Positions 35,674-44,768 of a stretch of DNA of 64,000 bases are shown piece by piece. The position numbers and the translations under genes are program-made. The notes under the pieces are model-generated. The model was not told where the DNA came from, ran no database searches, and saw nothing but the letters and a program-made list of their open reading frames with translations. Source of the DNA: Massilia sp. BSC265 (GTDB lineage: Bacteria > Pseudomonadota > Gammaproteobacteria > Burkholderiales > Burkholderiaceae_D); the NCBI RefSeq assembly GCF_000740675.1, contig NZ_JPXI01000024.1, positions 211,234 through 275,233 on the forward strand, given 5' to 3'. Numbering within the stretch: the first letter of the stretch is position 1; every line of letters begins with the position of its first letter.

Positions 35674-38600
35674 ATGAATTTCAAAAAGCTCGGCATCGTC
35701 CTCGCGGGAGGCGGCGGCAAAGGTGCGTACCAGATCGGCGTCTGGAACGCGTTGCGGGAAACTGGCCTCGACAGGCATATCGCGGCAGTCGCCGGCACCT
35801 CGGTCGGCGGGCTGAACGGCGCAATGATGGCGCAGGGGAAGTACGAGCTTGCCGAAAAAATGTGGCTCAATGTTGAGCGCCACAACCTGCTCACGCTGGA
35901 AGGCGTCGCCGGATTGGCCGAGGCGCTGGCGCAAAAATCGCCGCCTGGCCGCCTACTGAACCGCGTGCTCGATTCCGCGGCCAGCAAGGGCCTGTTCAAG
36001 CGCGAAGGCTTACAATCGATGATTGCCGAAGGCGTGGATACGGCGCTGCTGGCCGGCTCGGCGATACCGCTGACGGTCGCCTGGCACCATGACGACGGCA
36101 ACCGTGTGGTTTACCGGACCCTGCGCGACCCGGCCATCGTCGCGGACGGCCTGCTGGCAACGGCTGCGCTGCCCCTGATCTTCGACGCCGTGCGCATCGA
36201 GGACGAGCTGTACAGCGACGGCGGTTTCTATTGGGAGCTCCCCGGTCGCCGGCTGGACAACGTGCCGGTACGCGCGCTGCAGGAAGCCGGCTGCGATACC
36301 GTGATCGTGGTCTGCCTGTCGCAGACCGACCTGACCATCAGCCCGCAGCAATTCCCTGGCATGCGGGTGATCCCGATCGTCCCGCGTCACGCGCTGGGCA
36401 GCGTGATGGCGACGCTCGACTTCTCGAACAAGGGAGCGGCGGCGCGCATGGAACTGGGTTACGCCGACGCCAAGGCCGTCCTGCGCCAGCTCGAGATGTA
36501 CCTCGACACCGGCGAGCGCTACCAGCAGTTGTGGGACGAGGTGGCGCGCAACGCCGCCCGCGAAGCGCAGACCGACAGCGCCATCGGCGGCGTCGAGGCA
36601 GCGCACGGAAAGACCATCGGCAAGATCGCCGATTTCGATAGAATCGTCGCGGACGACCGTTTCGATCGTCCGCTCGGCGTCGCGGGAGAAGCGGAAAACG
36701 CGGCAGAAGCAGATACTTCGCCACGGTCGGCCTTCGCGCTCGCCGGCGAAGCCCTGCTGTCCCAGCTCGACCGCGAGCGCATCCATACTGCCGTCGACCA
36801 GTTCCTGGCCCGCTGCGGGAAGGACCGCAAGGCAGTGGAAGAGGGCGTGATGGATGCCATTGCGGCGCTCGCTCCGGTCGCCGGCCGCGCCGGCGCCTTG
36901 CGCGACGAAGGCATGCTGTCGCGCCTGGTCGGGGCCCTGACCGGGCGTACCCAGAAGCTCTCGGCCGACAACGAGCTGGCCCTGGCGGAGGGGCAGTATG
37001 CACTCTTGCGCCTGGTGAACGCGGTGCAGAAGCAGGGCGCCTTGAGCCTGGAGTTCAGCTGCGTGTTGCAGAACCGGGTGCAGGATGCGCTGCAGGAGAT
37101 GGCCCGGCAGGGCCAGCGCCAAAACGAGGACCTGGAACGGGTCTATCGTTCGATGGCGCAGGTGTATGGAAAACTGCGCGACCGCCTGATGCAGGTGGAC
37201 GAGCGCGTGGAGCGCCTGGAGCGCCAGGGACGCCTGCTGAGCTGGCTGGCGCATACCAGCGTGCCGCGCTACCGGGGACGCCGTCTCGCCCAGCTTCCCG
37301 TGACGCTGCGGCTGGTGACGCTGGCGAACGACTTCTTCCATCGCACGGAAGGCGCGTGGACCCTGGACGAGCTCATGAGCGCACACGAGATGTGCTATCG
37401 CGCCGAACTGGGCGAAGCGACGCTGAGGGTCGGCAGCTTCTTCCAGGACCTGCTGGAAGACCGCGAGAGCGCAGGCACCTTGACGACCGGCCTGGTGACC
37501 GGGCCGTCGGCCGCGCACCCCCGCGGTGCAGCTGCCTGGCTGCTCGACCTGCGCAACCAACGCACGGCTGGCGGCGTGGAGCATGCCGTGGCATGCTGGG
37601 ACTATGGTCCCGATACCAAACTGAAGGCGTGGGACCTGCTGGTCGAAATGCTGTACCACATGCGCGCGGCGGGACTGGCTCCGGTCAAGCATGGCAGCGA
37701 GATGACGGCACTGAAGGCGGCATGGGCCCGCCAGTTCGACGTGCTGGAAGACCTGGTCAAGGACGGCCTGTTGCCGCCGGCCTTCCGGCGCGAGATGGCG
37801 CCGGTACGTTCGGCGATCGAGGGCTTCCGCCTGAAGGTGCCCCTGGTCGGCAAGTTCAGTGCAGGCAAATCCAGCCTCATCAACAGCTGGCTCGACCGCG
37901 AAGTGCAGGAGATCGACCTCGGCGCCTGCACCTCGGCGCCGGTCGAATTCCACCGCGCGGCGCCGAACCAGGAAAAGCTGGTCGTGTGCTGGGCAGCGGT
38001 GGCGCCGGAATCGGTGCCGGCGCGCGAGGAATTCCCCGACCCCTACATGGCCGAAAGCCGCCTTGCCGCATTTGCGCATGGTCGCCGCATTCTGCATGTC
38101 GAACGCCACCTCGACATGCCGGCACTGGAGCGCTATCCCGACCTCGTCGTGGTCGACACGCCCGGCATCGGTTCGGTCAACATCGACCACGATGCGGCCC
38201 TGGCCCATTACCTCGGCGACGGCGTGTTGTTCATCCTGTGCGCCAACCGCGGACAGATCGGCAACGAAGAGCGCGCGTTCGTCGAGCGCCAGAAGCAGCT
38301 GGGACAGGCGTTTTCCCTGCTGGTGTGCCAGGAGGACCTGAACAACGCGAGCGAGCGTGAAGCGCTGCAGCGCAGCCTGGCCGAGCAAGCCGGGCTGGCC
38401 AAGGACCAGCTGGTGCGCGGGTGCTCGGCCAAGGAGCGCAGGCTCGCCGGCTTCGACGACCTGCTTGCCCACGTCGACCGCAGCAAGGCGGGACTGTTCG
38501 TGCGCCGCCACGGCCCGCTGGTCGAGGCGCTGGTGCAGCGCGCCCGGCAACTGCTGGCCCAGACCCTCGCCGCGTCGGACGACGCCGCGCTGCGCGAGCG

Positions 38601-39432
38601 CATGGCGCAGATCGGTGCCGCCATGGAAAGCCTGGACAGCCGTTTCCGCCGCGAGGAACAGGCATTCCTGGCGGACTGCACCGGTATCGTCGCACGCGCC
38701 GTCGTGGCCGACGTGCGCAGTTCCATGCGCAATCGCCGCTCGGCCTACGCGGAGCGTATCGCCGCCGAGCAGGAATTCCGCAGCCTGGTGCTGGCCGATG
38801 CACAAAATGCCTTCGAGCTTGCCACGGGCACCCATTTCACGGCGCGCCTCGAGCGCCTCGCACGTGTGCTCGCGCACGACGTCGACATCGGGCAGATCGG
38901 TACGCTCGAACTCGGCGCCGGCGCGGACGGCGAGCACAAGTCCGGATTGTCGGACCTGGCCGCGGGCGTCGCCAGAGCGGGCGCCGGTGCAACCGCCGGG
39001 GCCTTGCTGGGCGCGGCGGCGCCGGTCGCCGGCATCGGCGGTTCGGCCGCACTGTTCGGCGCGGCGGCAGGATCGCTGTTGCCGGGCCTCGGTACCCTGA
39101 TCGGTGCAGCGCTCGGCGGCCTGCTGGGTCACTTCCTGATCGGCAAGGGACAACGCGTGTCGGCCGAGGACCATGCAGCCGAAGCGATCGAGCTGATCTG
39201 CGGGCAGGTCGACATGCAGGCTGCCGCCCTGCTCGACGCACAGGCGCGCACGGCGCTCGATAGCCTGCACGGGCAGCTCCGGGCACGACTCGATTCCGAG
39301 CGCGAGCAGGTGGGGCGCATCGAAGCCTTGCTGCAGGAGCACGCGGCGAAGAAGGACGACCTGCAGGCGCGCGCTACGGCGGCGCTCGACCGGCTGGGCG
39401 ACGTCGCCGCCGGCGCGGGAACGGAGGCATGA
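35674..39432 (+). CDS. Patatin-like phospholipase fused to a dynamin-like GTPase
   Basis: A 1,252-aa fusion. Residues 1-290 are a patatin-like lipase: oxyanion motif AGGGGKGAYQIG (11-22), nucleophile Ser43 in GTSVGG and catalytic Asp182 in SDGG. Residues 380-700 are mostly helical with coiled-coil character (MQVDERVERLERQG). A dynamin-type GTPase follows: P-loop GKFSAGKS (726-733), Thr/Ser switch segment in LGACTSAP, DTPG at 828-831 and LLVCQEDLN in the G4 position. Long helices then lead to a glycine-rich hydrophobic region about 1103-1158 (LLGAAAPVAGIGGSAALFG) suited to membrane insertion, and a final coiled coil. I predict a membrane-targeted GTPase controlling a lipase. It is first of four genes and overlaps the next. 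Confidence 0.88.
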   Translation: MNFKKLGIVLAGGGGKGAYQIGVWNALRETGLDRHIAAVAGTSVGGLNGAMMAQGKYELAEKMWLNVERHNLLTLEGVAGLAEALAQKSPPGRLLNRVLDSAASKGLFKREGLQSMIAEGVDTALLAGSAIPLTVAWHHDDGNRVVYRTLRDPAIVADGLLATAALPLIFDAVRIEDELYSDGGFYWELPGRRLDNVPVRALQEAGCDTVIVVCLSQTDLTISPQQFPGMRVIPIVPRHALGSVMATLDFSNKGAAARMELGYADAKAVLRQLEMYLDTGERYQQLWDEVARNAAREAQTDSAIGGVEAAHGKTIGKIADFDRIVADDRFDRPLGVAGEAENAAEADTSPRSAFALAGEALLSQLDRERIHTAVDQFLARCGKDRKAVEEGVMDAIAALAPVAGRAGALRDEGMLSRLVGALTGRTQKLSADNELALAEGQYALLRLVNAVQKQGALSLEFSCVLQNRVQDALQEMARQGQRQNEDLERVYRSMAQVYGKLRDRLMQVDERVERLERQGRLLSWLAHTSVPRYRGRRLAQLPVTLRLVTLANDFFHRTEGAWTLDELMSAHEMCYRAELGEATLRVGSFFQDLLEDRESAGTLTTGLVTGPSAAHPRGAAAWLLDLRNQRTAGGVEHAVACWDYGPDTKLKAWDLLVEMLYHMRAAGLAPVKHGSEMTALKAAWARQFDVLEDLVKDGLLPPAFRREMAPVRSAIEGFRLKVPLVGKFSAGKSSLINSWLDREVQEIDLGACTSAPVEFHRAAPNQEKLVVCWAAVAPESVPAREEFPDPYMAESRLAAFAHGRRILHVERHLDMPALERYPDLVVVDTPGIGSVNIDHDAALAHYLGDGVLFILCANRGQIGNEERAFVERQKQLGQAFSLLVCQEDLNNASEREALQRSLAEQAGLAKDQLVRGCSAKERRLAGFDDLLAHVDRSKAGLFVRRHGPLVEALVQRARQLLAQTLAASDDAALRERMAQIGAAMESLDSRFRREEQAFLADCTGIVARAVVADVRSSMRNRRSAYAERIAAEQEFRSLVLADAQNAFELATGTHFTARLERLARVLAHDVDIGQIGTLELGAGADGEHKSGLSDLAAGVARAGAGATAGALLGAAAPVAGIGGSAALFGAAAGSLLPGLGTLIGAALGGLLGHFLIGKGQRVSAEDHAAEAIELICGQVDMQAAALLDAQARTALDSLHGQLRARLDSEREQVGRIEALLQEHAAKKDDLQARATAALDRLGDVAAGAGTEA

Positions 39433-41732
39433 TGAACCTGCACGACATTGTCATTCCCGACGATCTGCTCGACGAAGTGGAAGCCGCGGACACCAATCCC
39501 TATCTTGCCGATCCGGCCGCTGCGATGGGGCTGATTGCGCGCCTGCTGGCCGCGCCCCTCGTTGCCTCGGCTGCATCTGGCCCGCTGGCGCAGCTGCGCA
39601 AGCTGGTGCTGGACGATTTCGCCTCGGTGGCCCCGGACCGTGGCCCGGCGGCGATGGCGGGAGGGCGCGAACTGGCAGAGATCGTCGACTCGGTCGAGGA
39701 ACTGGCGCTGTTTCCCGACCTGGCCAACAAGATCACGGTGGGCATCGGCGGCGGCTTCAGCGCAGGCAAGTCGCGTTTCCTGAATACCCTGCTGGGCATG
39801 TCGATGCTGCCCGAGGGCCTGGGCCCGACGACCGCGATTCCCACCTGCCTGGCCGATGGCGGCCCGGCGGTGCGGGCGCGCAACATGATGAACCGGATGG
39901 TGCCGGTCAACGAGGAGGAGCTGCAGGCGCTGGCGCACGGCTTCGACCGCCAGTACAGGGCAGGCGACGGCGACACCTTTGGACTGGCGCACCTGATCAA
40001 GCTCCTCGTCATCCAGCAACCCGCGATGCGCTGGAATAACCTGGTGCTGATGGATACGCCGGGCTACGACAAGCCCGAGGGCGAGACGCACTCCCTGACC
40101 GACGAGGAGATCGCGCGCCAGCACTTGCGGCAGGCCGACCATGTCGTCTGGCTGGTCAATGCCGGAAACGGCACGCTGCGCAGCGACGACATCCGCTTCC
40201 TGCGTTCACTGCAGCACCGGCGCCCGGTGTACTTCGTCTTGACACAGTCCGACCTGCAGGCGGCGTCCGCACTGCCGGGCCTAATGCGCGCCGTGGAAAG
40301 CGCGGCCATCAACGCCGGCATCGCCTGTGCCGGGGTGATGGCATGGGCGGCGCCGCAGGGCTGCGGCCAGGGCCGGATCGCGGGCGGGTCGGATATCAGC
40401 CATTGGCTCGATGCGCTCGACCTGCAGCCGCGCCTGACGGACAAGCGGCGCACTGCCGCCCGGGTCATGGACAGGCTGCGCGAGGACCTGCAGGAACAGG
40501 TGGCCGCGGGACGCGAGGAACTGGTCCTGCTCAACGCGTTCTGGCCGGTTGCCCAGCAGCTGTCCGCAGACACCAATGCCGGCATCCAGCGCCTGCTTGG
40601 GGCGCGCCGCGCAAGCCAGCGCGCACTGGCTGCCCGCATCGACAGCCTGGATGCATTCGCGCGTTCGCTCGACACCGCCCTGGCGGCGGCGCTGGACGCC
40701 ATTTCGCTGGCCGACGCCCGCTCCGAGGCCGTTATCGAGCAGCAGTACCAGGACGCGGTGCGGGCGCTGCGTGGCCGCCTGGGCCGCGGCCAGCATGCTG
40801 CCGCTTTCTCGCAGTTGCTCGATGCCGCCTGCCACGAGCACGTACAGGCGCAGTTCGCGATCGCCGAATGCTACCGGCTGGGGACCGGAGCTGCTCCCAA
40901 CCCGGTACTGGCGTTCAGCTGGTGTCGTAAGGCAGCCGGCCATGGCCTGGCCGAGGCCCAGTACGTGCTCGGCAACAGCTACCTGGAGGGCCATGGCGTG
41001 GCCGCCGATCCGGACGCCGCGCTGCGCTGGTACCAGGCCGCTGCCGAACAGGAACACGTGCGTGCGCAGATGAAGCTGTACGCCGGCCACGCAGCGGAGC
41101 TGGCGGGACGGCTCGACTTGGCGCAAGCGATCGCTTGGCTCAAGCGGGCGGCCCAGGCGGGCGACGCCGAGGCGCAGTACGAGCTGGGCGTCTGCCATAT
41201 CGAAGGGCGCGGGGTGGCGAAGAACCGCCGCACCGCCAGCGAGTGGCAGCTGCGGGCTGCCCAGCAGGGCTACGCGGCGGCCCAGCATGCCATCGGCCTG
41301 GCCTATCTGCACGGCTCGGAAGGAGCGGAAGACGATGCGATGGCGGTGCAGTGGTTCCGGCTGGCGGCGCAGCAGGACTATCCCGAGGCGCAGACCGACC
41401 TCGGCCACTGTTACCTGAATGGGCGCGGCGTGTCGGTGAACCGCGCGCATACGGCGAGCTGGTTCCGCAAGGCCGAGCGGCTCGGCCACGTGCCGGCCGT
41501 CACCGGCCTGGGATATTGCCACTACCAGGCCGACGAACCCGAGCTGGCTGCGCAGTGCTTCCGCAAGGCCGCCGAGCAGGGCGACGCCGAGGCCCGCTAC
41601 CGCCTGGGCGAGTGCTACCTGTCGGGCGATGGCGTGCGCAAGAACAGGAACCTCGCGCAGCACATGATGGAACTGGCGGAAGAACAGGGCTTCGTCGCCG
41701 AGTGCGACCTTGGCGACCGCGTGTTTGCATGA
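39432..41732 (+). CDS. Dynamin-like GTPase with C-terminal Sel1 repeats
   Basis: A 766-aa protein. The GTPase domain shows the P-loop GGFSAGKSRFLN near residue 107, LGPTTAIPT for switch I, DTPGYDKPEG near 208 and LTQSD near 271. Helices follow (about 330-465), then eight Sel1/TPR-like repeats to the C-terminus, for example AEAQYVLGNSYLEGHGVAAD and AEARYRLGECYLSGDGVRKN. Sel1 repeats normally bind partner proteins, so this may be the adaptor of the system. ATGATG overlaps the previous stop; 39432 is chosen because GGAGG is four bases away, while 39429 is nearly touching it. It lacks an obvious hydrophobic paddle of its own. Confidence 0.85.
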   Translation: MNLHDIVIPDDLLDEVEAADTNPYLADPAAAMGLIARLLAAPLVASAASGPLAQLRKLVLDDFASVAPDRGPAAMAGGRELAEIVDSVEELALFPDLANKITVGIGGGFSAGKSRFLNTLLGMSMLPEGLGPTTAIPTCLADGGPAVRARNMMNRMVPVNEEELQALAHGFDRQYRAGDGDTFGLAHLIKLLVIQQPAMRWNNLVLMDTPGYDKPEGETHSLTDEEIARQHLRQADHVVWLVNAGNGTLRSDDIRFLRSLQHRRPVYFVLTQSDLQAASALPGLMRAVESAAINAGIACAGVMAWAAPQGCGQGRIAGGSDISHWLDALDLQPRLTDKRRTAARVMDRLREDLQEQVAAGREELVLLNAFWPVAQQLSADTNAGIQRLLGARRASQRALAARIDSLDAFARSLDTALAAALDAISLADARSEAVIEQQYQDAVRALRGRLGRGQHAAAFSQLLDAACHEHVQAQFAIAECYRLGTGAAPNPVLAFSWCRKAAGHGLAEAQYVLGNSYLEGHGVAADPDAALRWYQAAAEQEHVRAQMKLYAGHAAELAGRLDLAQAIAWLKRAAQAGDAEAQYELGVCHIEGRGVAKNRRTASEWQLRAAQQGYAAAQHAIGLAYLHGSEGAEDDAMAVQWFRLAAQQDYPEAQTDLGHCYLNGRGVSVNRAHTASWFRKAERLGHVPAVTGLGYCHYQADEPELAAQCFRKAAEQGDAEARYRLGECYLSGDGVRKNRNLAQHMMELAEEQGFVAECDLGDRVFA

Positions 41733-41772
41733 ATTCAGTCATTTACCAGTACAACAATTACACAGCAAGCCA

Positions 41773-43992
41773 ATGAAAGAACTCCAGCAGATACTGAACC
41801 TGCTCGACCCGCATGCCGAGGTCATCGAAGCCGAAGCACTCACCGAGCTGCAAGGCATGGAAGAGAAGTTCAGCAAGGACCTGGCGTCGGCCCGGGAAGA
41901 AGGGCGCAATCTCAGGATTGCAGTGATCGGGCAAATGAAGTCCGGTAAGTCGTCCTTCCTGAACGCCGCGCTGTTCAACCAGGTCGTGCTGCCCAAGGCC
42001 GAGACCCCGATGACGGCGGCGCTGACCAGCATTGTGTATGGCAGCCAGTCGCGCGCCGAAGTGCAGTTCTACAGCCGCGAGGACTGGGCCGGGATCCAGG
42101 CCAGGGCCGACGAGTACGCGGCGCGCTATGTCCAGGAAGAAGAACGCTTGCGCAGAGCGCAAGGCCCGTTCGCGGCGCCGGTCGCGCCCACGCCCGCGGA
42201 AATCGAGAGCCACATCGACCCGGCCTTGACCGCCTGCGCGGAGCTAGTCCGCAAGGCACGCGAGAAGGGGCTCGACCCCGACGCCTACTTCGGCCAGACC
42301 AGGATCATCGACAGCATGCAGGACGTCGGCGAGCTCGCGCACGCGCTGCAGGACTACGTCGGCGCCGGAGGGCACTACACCCCGATCACCAAAATGACCA
42401 CGCTGCACCTGAACGACGAGCGGCTGAAAGGGCTGGAAGTGATCGACACGCCGGGTTTCAACGACCCGGTGGTGTCGCGCGGCGCCATCACGCGCTCCTA
42501 CCTGGCCCGGTGCGACGTGATTTTCCTGCTGTCCCAGCTCGGCCAGTTCCTTGGCGCCAGCGACATGCAGGTGTTCCGGGAACAGCTCCCCGAAGCGGGG
42601 CTCGGGGAAAAAGCGGTATTCCTGGTCGGTACCCAGCGTGACCTCACCTTGCGCCAGGACGGCAAGCTGCCGGGACAGGCGGCGCGCATTGCCGAGCGTT
42701 ATCCGCCGGAAGCGCGCGAGAACGCCACGCTCCAGGCCATGCTGCAGTTGCTGGACCGGAAGATGTCGGGGCTTGCCGAAGAGGCGTTCGCGCGCCAGGT
42801 GCAGGGCGTACGCGGCGAGCCGCGCAGCCTGCGACTGCTGGAAGAGCTCAAGAACAGGAGCCCACGCTTCATCTCCTCGTGGGCGTGGCTGGTGGCCCAG
42901 GATCCCGACAACCTGTCCCCGGACGACCGCAACCACTATGCGGACTTGTGCCGCTCGACCGGCATCAGCTTCGACGTCGAGCGCTTGACAGCCTTGTCCA
43001 ACATTCCTTTGCTGGCCAACGAGATCGTGGCGCAGGGGGAGCGCAAGCGCGAGCTGCTGGCAGCCAAGGAACGGCAGCTGGCCGACAGCCTGCACACGGC
43101 GGTGAAGCGCTGCCTGGAAGACGCACGGCGCGCCCTGGCAGACCAGCGTCGCCAGATCCAGGGCGGCACCATCGCCGAACTCGAACGCCTGGAGCAGCAG
43201 GCGGTGTCGCGCCTGGAGAAGGGCAGGCTGAAGCTGGAGGATGTATTCGACGAACAGGCTGTCGCGGCAAAGAAGAAGTTCGCCATGCTCAAGAACGAGC
43301 TGGCCGGCCTGTCGCGCGATTACGCCCAGATCGAATCGGTGAAAGGCACCAGACGCGAATCCTACAAGGAAGACACCTCGATCTTCGGAGGGTTCTTCGG
43401 GCACACATGGGAAACGCGCTACCGCGACGTCGACACCGTGTATGCGAGCGTGCAGGATGCGATTGAGAAGATCGACCGCTATGCCCACGAATGCATGGCC
43501 CGCTTCCAGGAGCGGATCCTTGGCTCCTTAGACCTGGAGCAGCTGCGCCGGAACCTCAGCGCGGCTGCGATGGCGCTGTTTGACACCGGCAGCGCCGACT
43601 TCGATGGCGAGCTGATGCTCAGCGGGATCAACAAGAGCCTGCGCCGCATCACGATTCCCTCGGTCGATTTCGGCAAAACCGATTTCACCGCCAACATCGT
43701 CAAGGAATTCGGGACCGGACAGGTGTCCGATGACGCGATCAACGGTCTGAAACAAGCACATCGGGCCGCCATCATGAGCGTGGCGAAGGAGATCGGCCGG
43801 CAGGTCGATTCTAAGACCACGGAGATCGAAGCCAGCCTTCAGCGCTCGGCGGAACGCTTCGTCACCGACATGAGCCGCGATATCCAGGCGGGGCTGCAGA
43901 ATCTGCGCGAGCAGCGGGCGGACCGCGAGGCGGCCCTCCAGCGCATCGACGCGGCTGCGCGGGCCGTCGAGCGCGCCCTGGCCCTGATGTAG
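41773..43992 (+). CDS. Dynamin-like GTPase, third of the operon
   Basis: A 739-aa GTPase. An N-terminal helical segment is followed by the P-loop VIGQMKSGKSSFLN (51-64), switch I TPMTAALT, DTPGFND (225-231) and VGTQRD (285-290). The second half is long amphipathic helix and coiled coil (RLEQQAVSRLEKGRLKLEDV, and later SLQRSAERFVTDMSRDIQAG), like the stalk of bacterial dynamins. A GGFFGHTWETRY stretch may contact membrane. It starts 40 bp after the Sel1-dynamin gene. Three different dynamins in one operon suggest hetero-oligomeric assembly, as known for paired bacterial dynamins. Confidence 0.85.
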   Translation: MKELQQILNLLDPHAEVIEAEALTELQGMEEKFSKDLASAREEGRNLRIAVIGQMKSGKSSFLNAALFNQVVLPKAETPMTAALTSIVYGSQSRAEVQFYSREDWAGIQARADEYAARYVQEEERLRRAQGPFAAPVAPTPAEIESHIDPALTACAELVRKAREKGLDPDAYFGQTRIIDSMQDVGELAHALQDYVGAGGHYTPITKMTTLHLNDERLKGLEVIDTPGFNDPVVSRGAITRSYLARCDVIFLLSQLGQFLGASDMQVFREQLPEAGLGEKAVFLVGTQRDLTLRQDGKLPGQAARIAERYPPEARENATLQAMLQLLDRKMSGLAEEAFARQVQGVRGEPRSLRLLEELKNRSPRFISSWAWLVAQDPDNLSPDDRNHYADLCRSTGISFDVERLTALSNIPLLANEIVAQGERKRELLAAKERQLADSLHTAVKRCLEDARRALADQRRQIQGGTIAELERLEQQAVSRLEKGRLKLEDVFDEQAVAAKKKFAMLKNELAGLSRDYAQIESVKGTRRESYKEDTSIFGGFFGHTWETRYRDVDTVYASVQDAIEKIDRYAHECMARFQERILGSLDLEQLRRNLSAAAMALFDTGSADFDGELMLSGINKSLRRITIPSVDFGKTDFTANIVKEFGTGQVSDDAINGLKQAHRAAIMSVAKEIGRQVDSKTTEIEASLQRSAERFVTDMSRDIQAGLQNLREQRADREAALQRIDAAARAVERALALM

Positions 43993-44054
43993 CCGGTCTG
44001 CCGCCAGTGCCCTGTAGAACCTCATCGAACTTGCAATCATTGAAAGAGCAGTAC

Positions 44055-44729
44055 ATGACCAAACGACACGCCCACCGTGCCATCCTGGTACTCGAGTCCC
44101 CCTGGGGGCTGGACGACGCCGACGCCAACCGCAGCAGCGTGCTGCCCTTCGTCGAAGGCGTGGCGAAGTTTGCAGGGGACACGGAAGTGTTCCATGTGAA
44201 CTTCTATGACAAGAAGAGTTTCGAGCAGGCGCTCGAATGCCTGTGCAAGACCAGGTACAGCAACACCATCGTCTACATCGCAGCCCATGGCAGCAAACGC
44301 AAGATCGGCGGCGTCGACCTGCTGGAAGCGCTGGTCCACATCAATGCCATGTCGCGCGACTACAACATCACCGGCGTACTGCTTGGCGCCTGCTATACCG
44401 GTTCGGATACGGTCACGATGGAGGTCTGCATCGAGGGCGGCGCCATCCGCTGGTGTGCCGGCTATGCGTCGGCCGCTACGTGGCTCGAGGGTACGCTGAT
44501 CGATTGCGCGATCCTGTCCGCCATGAGCGACCTGGACGAAGAAGATTATCGCGCCCCGGACTGCCTGACCGCTACGCTGAAGGAGGCGCTCTCACTGTTC
44601 GACGGCGACTTCACGATCGGCCACGACAAGAAGAAAAAGCCGGTGGCGCTGCGCCACTCGCTGACCGCGGTGATCCGGCCCGCTGGCCAGGGATACCGGC
44701 CGCGCGAGGTCAGCGACCAGTTGTTCTGA
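44055..44729 (+). CDS. Caspase/CHAT-like cysteine protease homologue
   Basis: A 224-aa protein with the caspase-hemoglobinase fold pattern: strand-turn YIAAHGSKRKIGG gives a catalytic His at residue 79, and strand VLLGACYTGSD gives a catalytic Cys at 113. The spacing and the HG and AC contexts fit CHAT/caspase-like peptidases. No separate sensor domain is present. It lies 62 bp after the third dynamin gene on the same strand, so it is most likely the fourth gene of the operon and a candidate protease effector or processing factor. Specificity is unknown, and proof of activity would need the dyad tested. Confidence 0.72.
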   Translation: MTKRHAHRAILVLESPWGLDDADANRSSVLPFVEGVAKFAGDTEVFHVNFYDKKSFEQALECLCKTRYSNTIVYIAAHGSKRKIGGVDLLEALVHINAMSRDYNITGVLLGACYTGSDTVTMEVCIEGGAIRWCAGYASAATWLEGTLIDCAILSAMSDLDEEDYRAPDCLTATLKEALSLFDGDFTIGHDKKKKPVALRHSLTAVIRPAGQGYRPREVSDQLF

Positions 44730-44768
44730 ATCCGGCCAGTCCCGCTTCCTCCGTTACGGCGCTGCCCC

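Noticed and set aside
36010..39342. 1,110-aa open frame on the minus strand opposite the patatin-dynamin gene
   Set aside because: Low-complexity His/Gln/Arg-rich translation, typical antisense shadow of a high-GC gene; the + strand frame has clear domains.
40830..41700. CRISPR-like direct repeats
   Set aside because: Periodicity comes from Sel1 repeats in the coding sequence; no spacer-repeat array and no cas genes.
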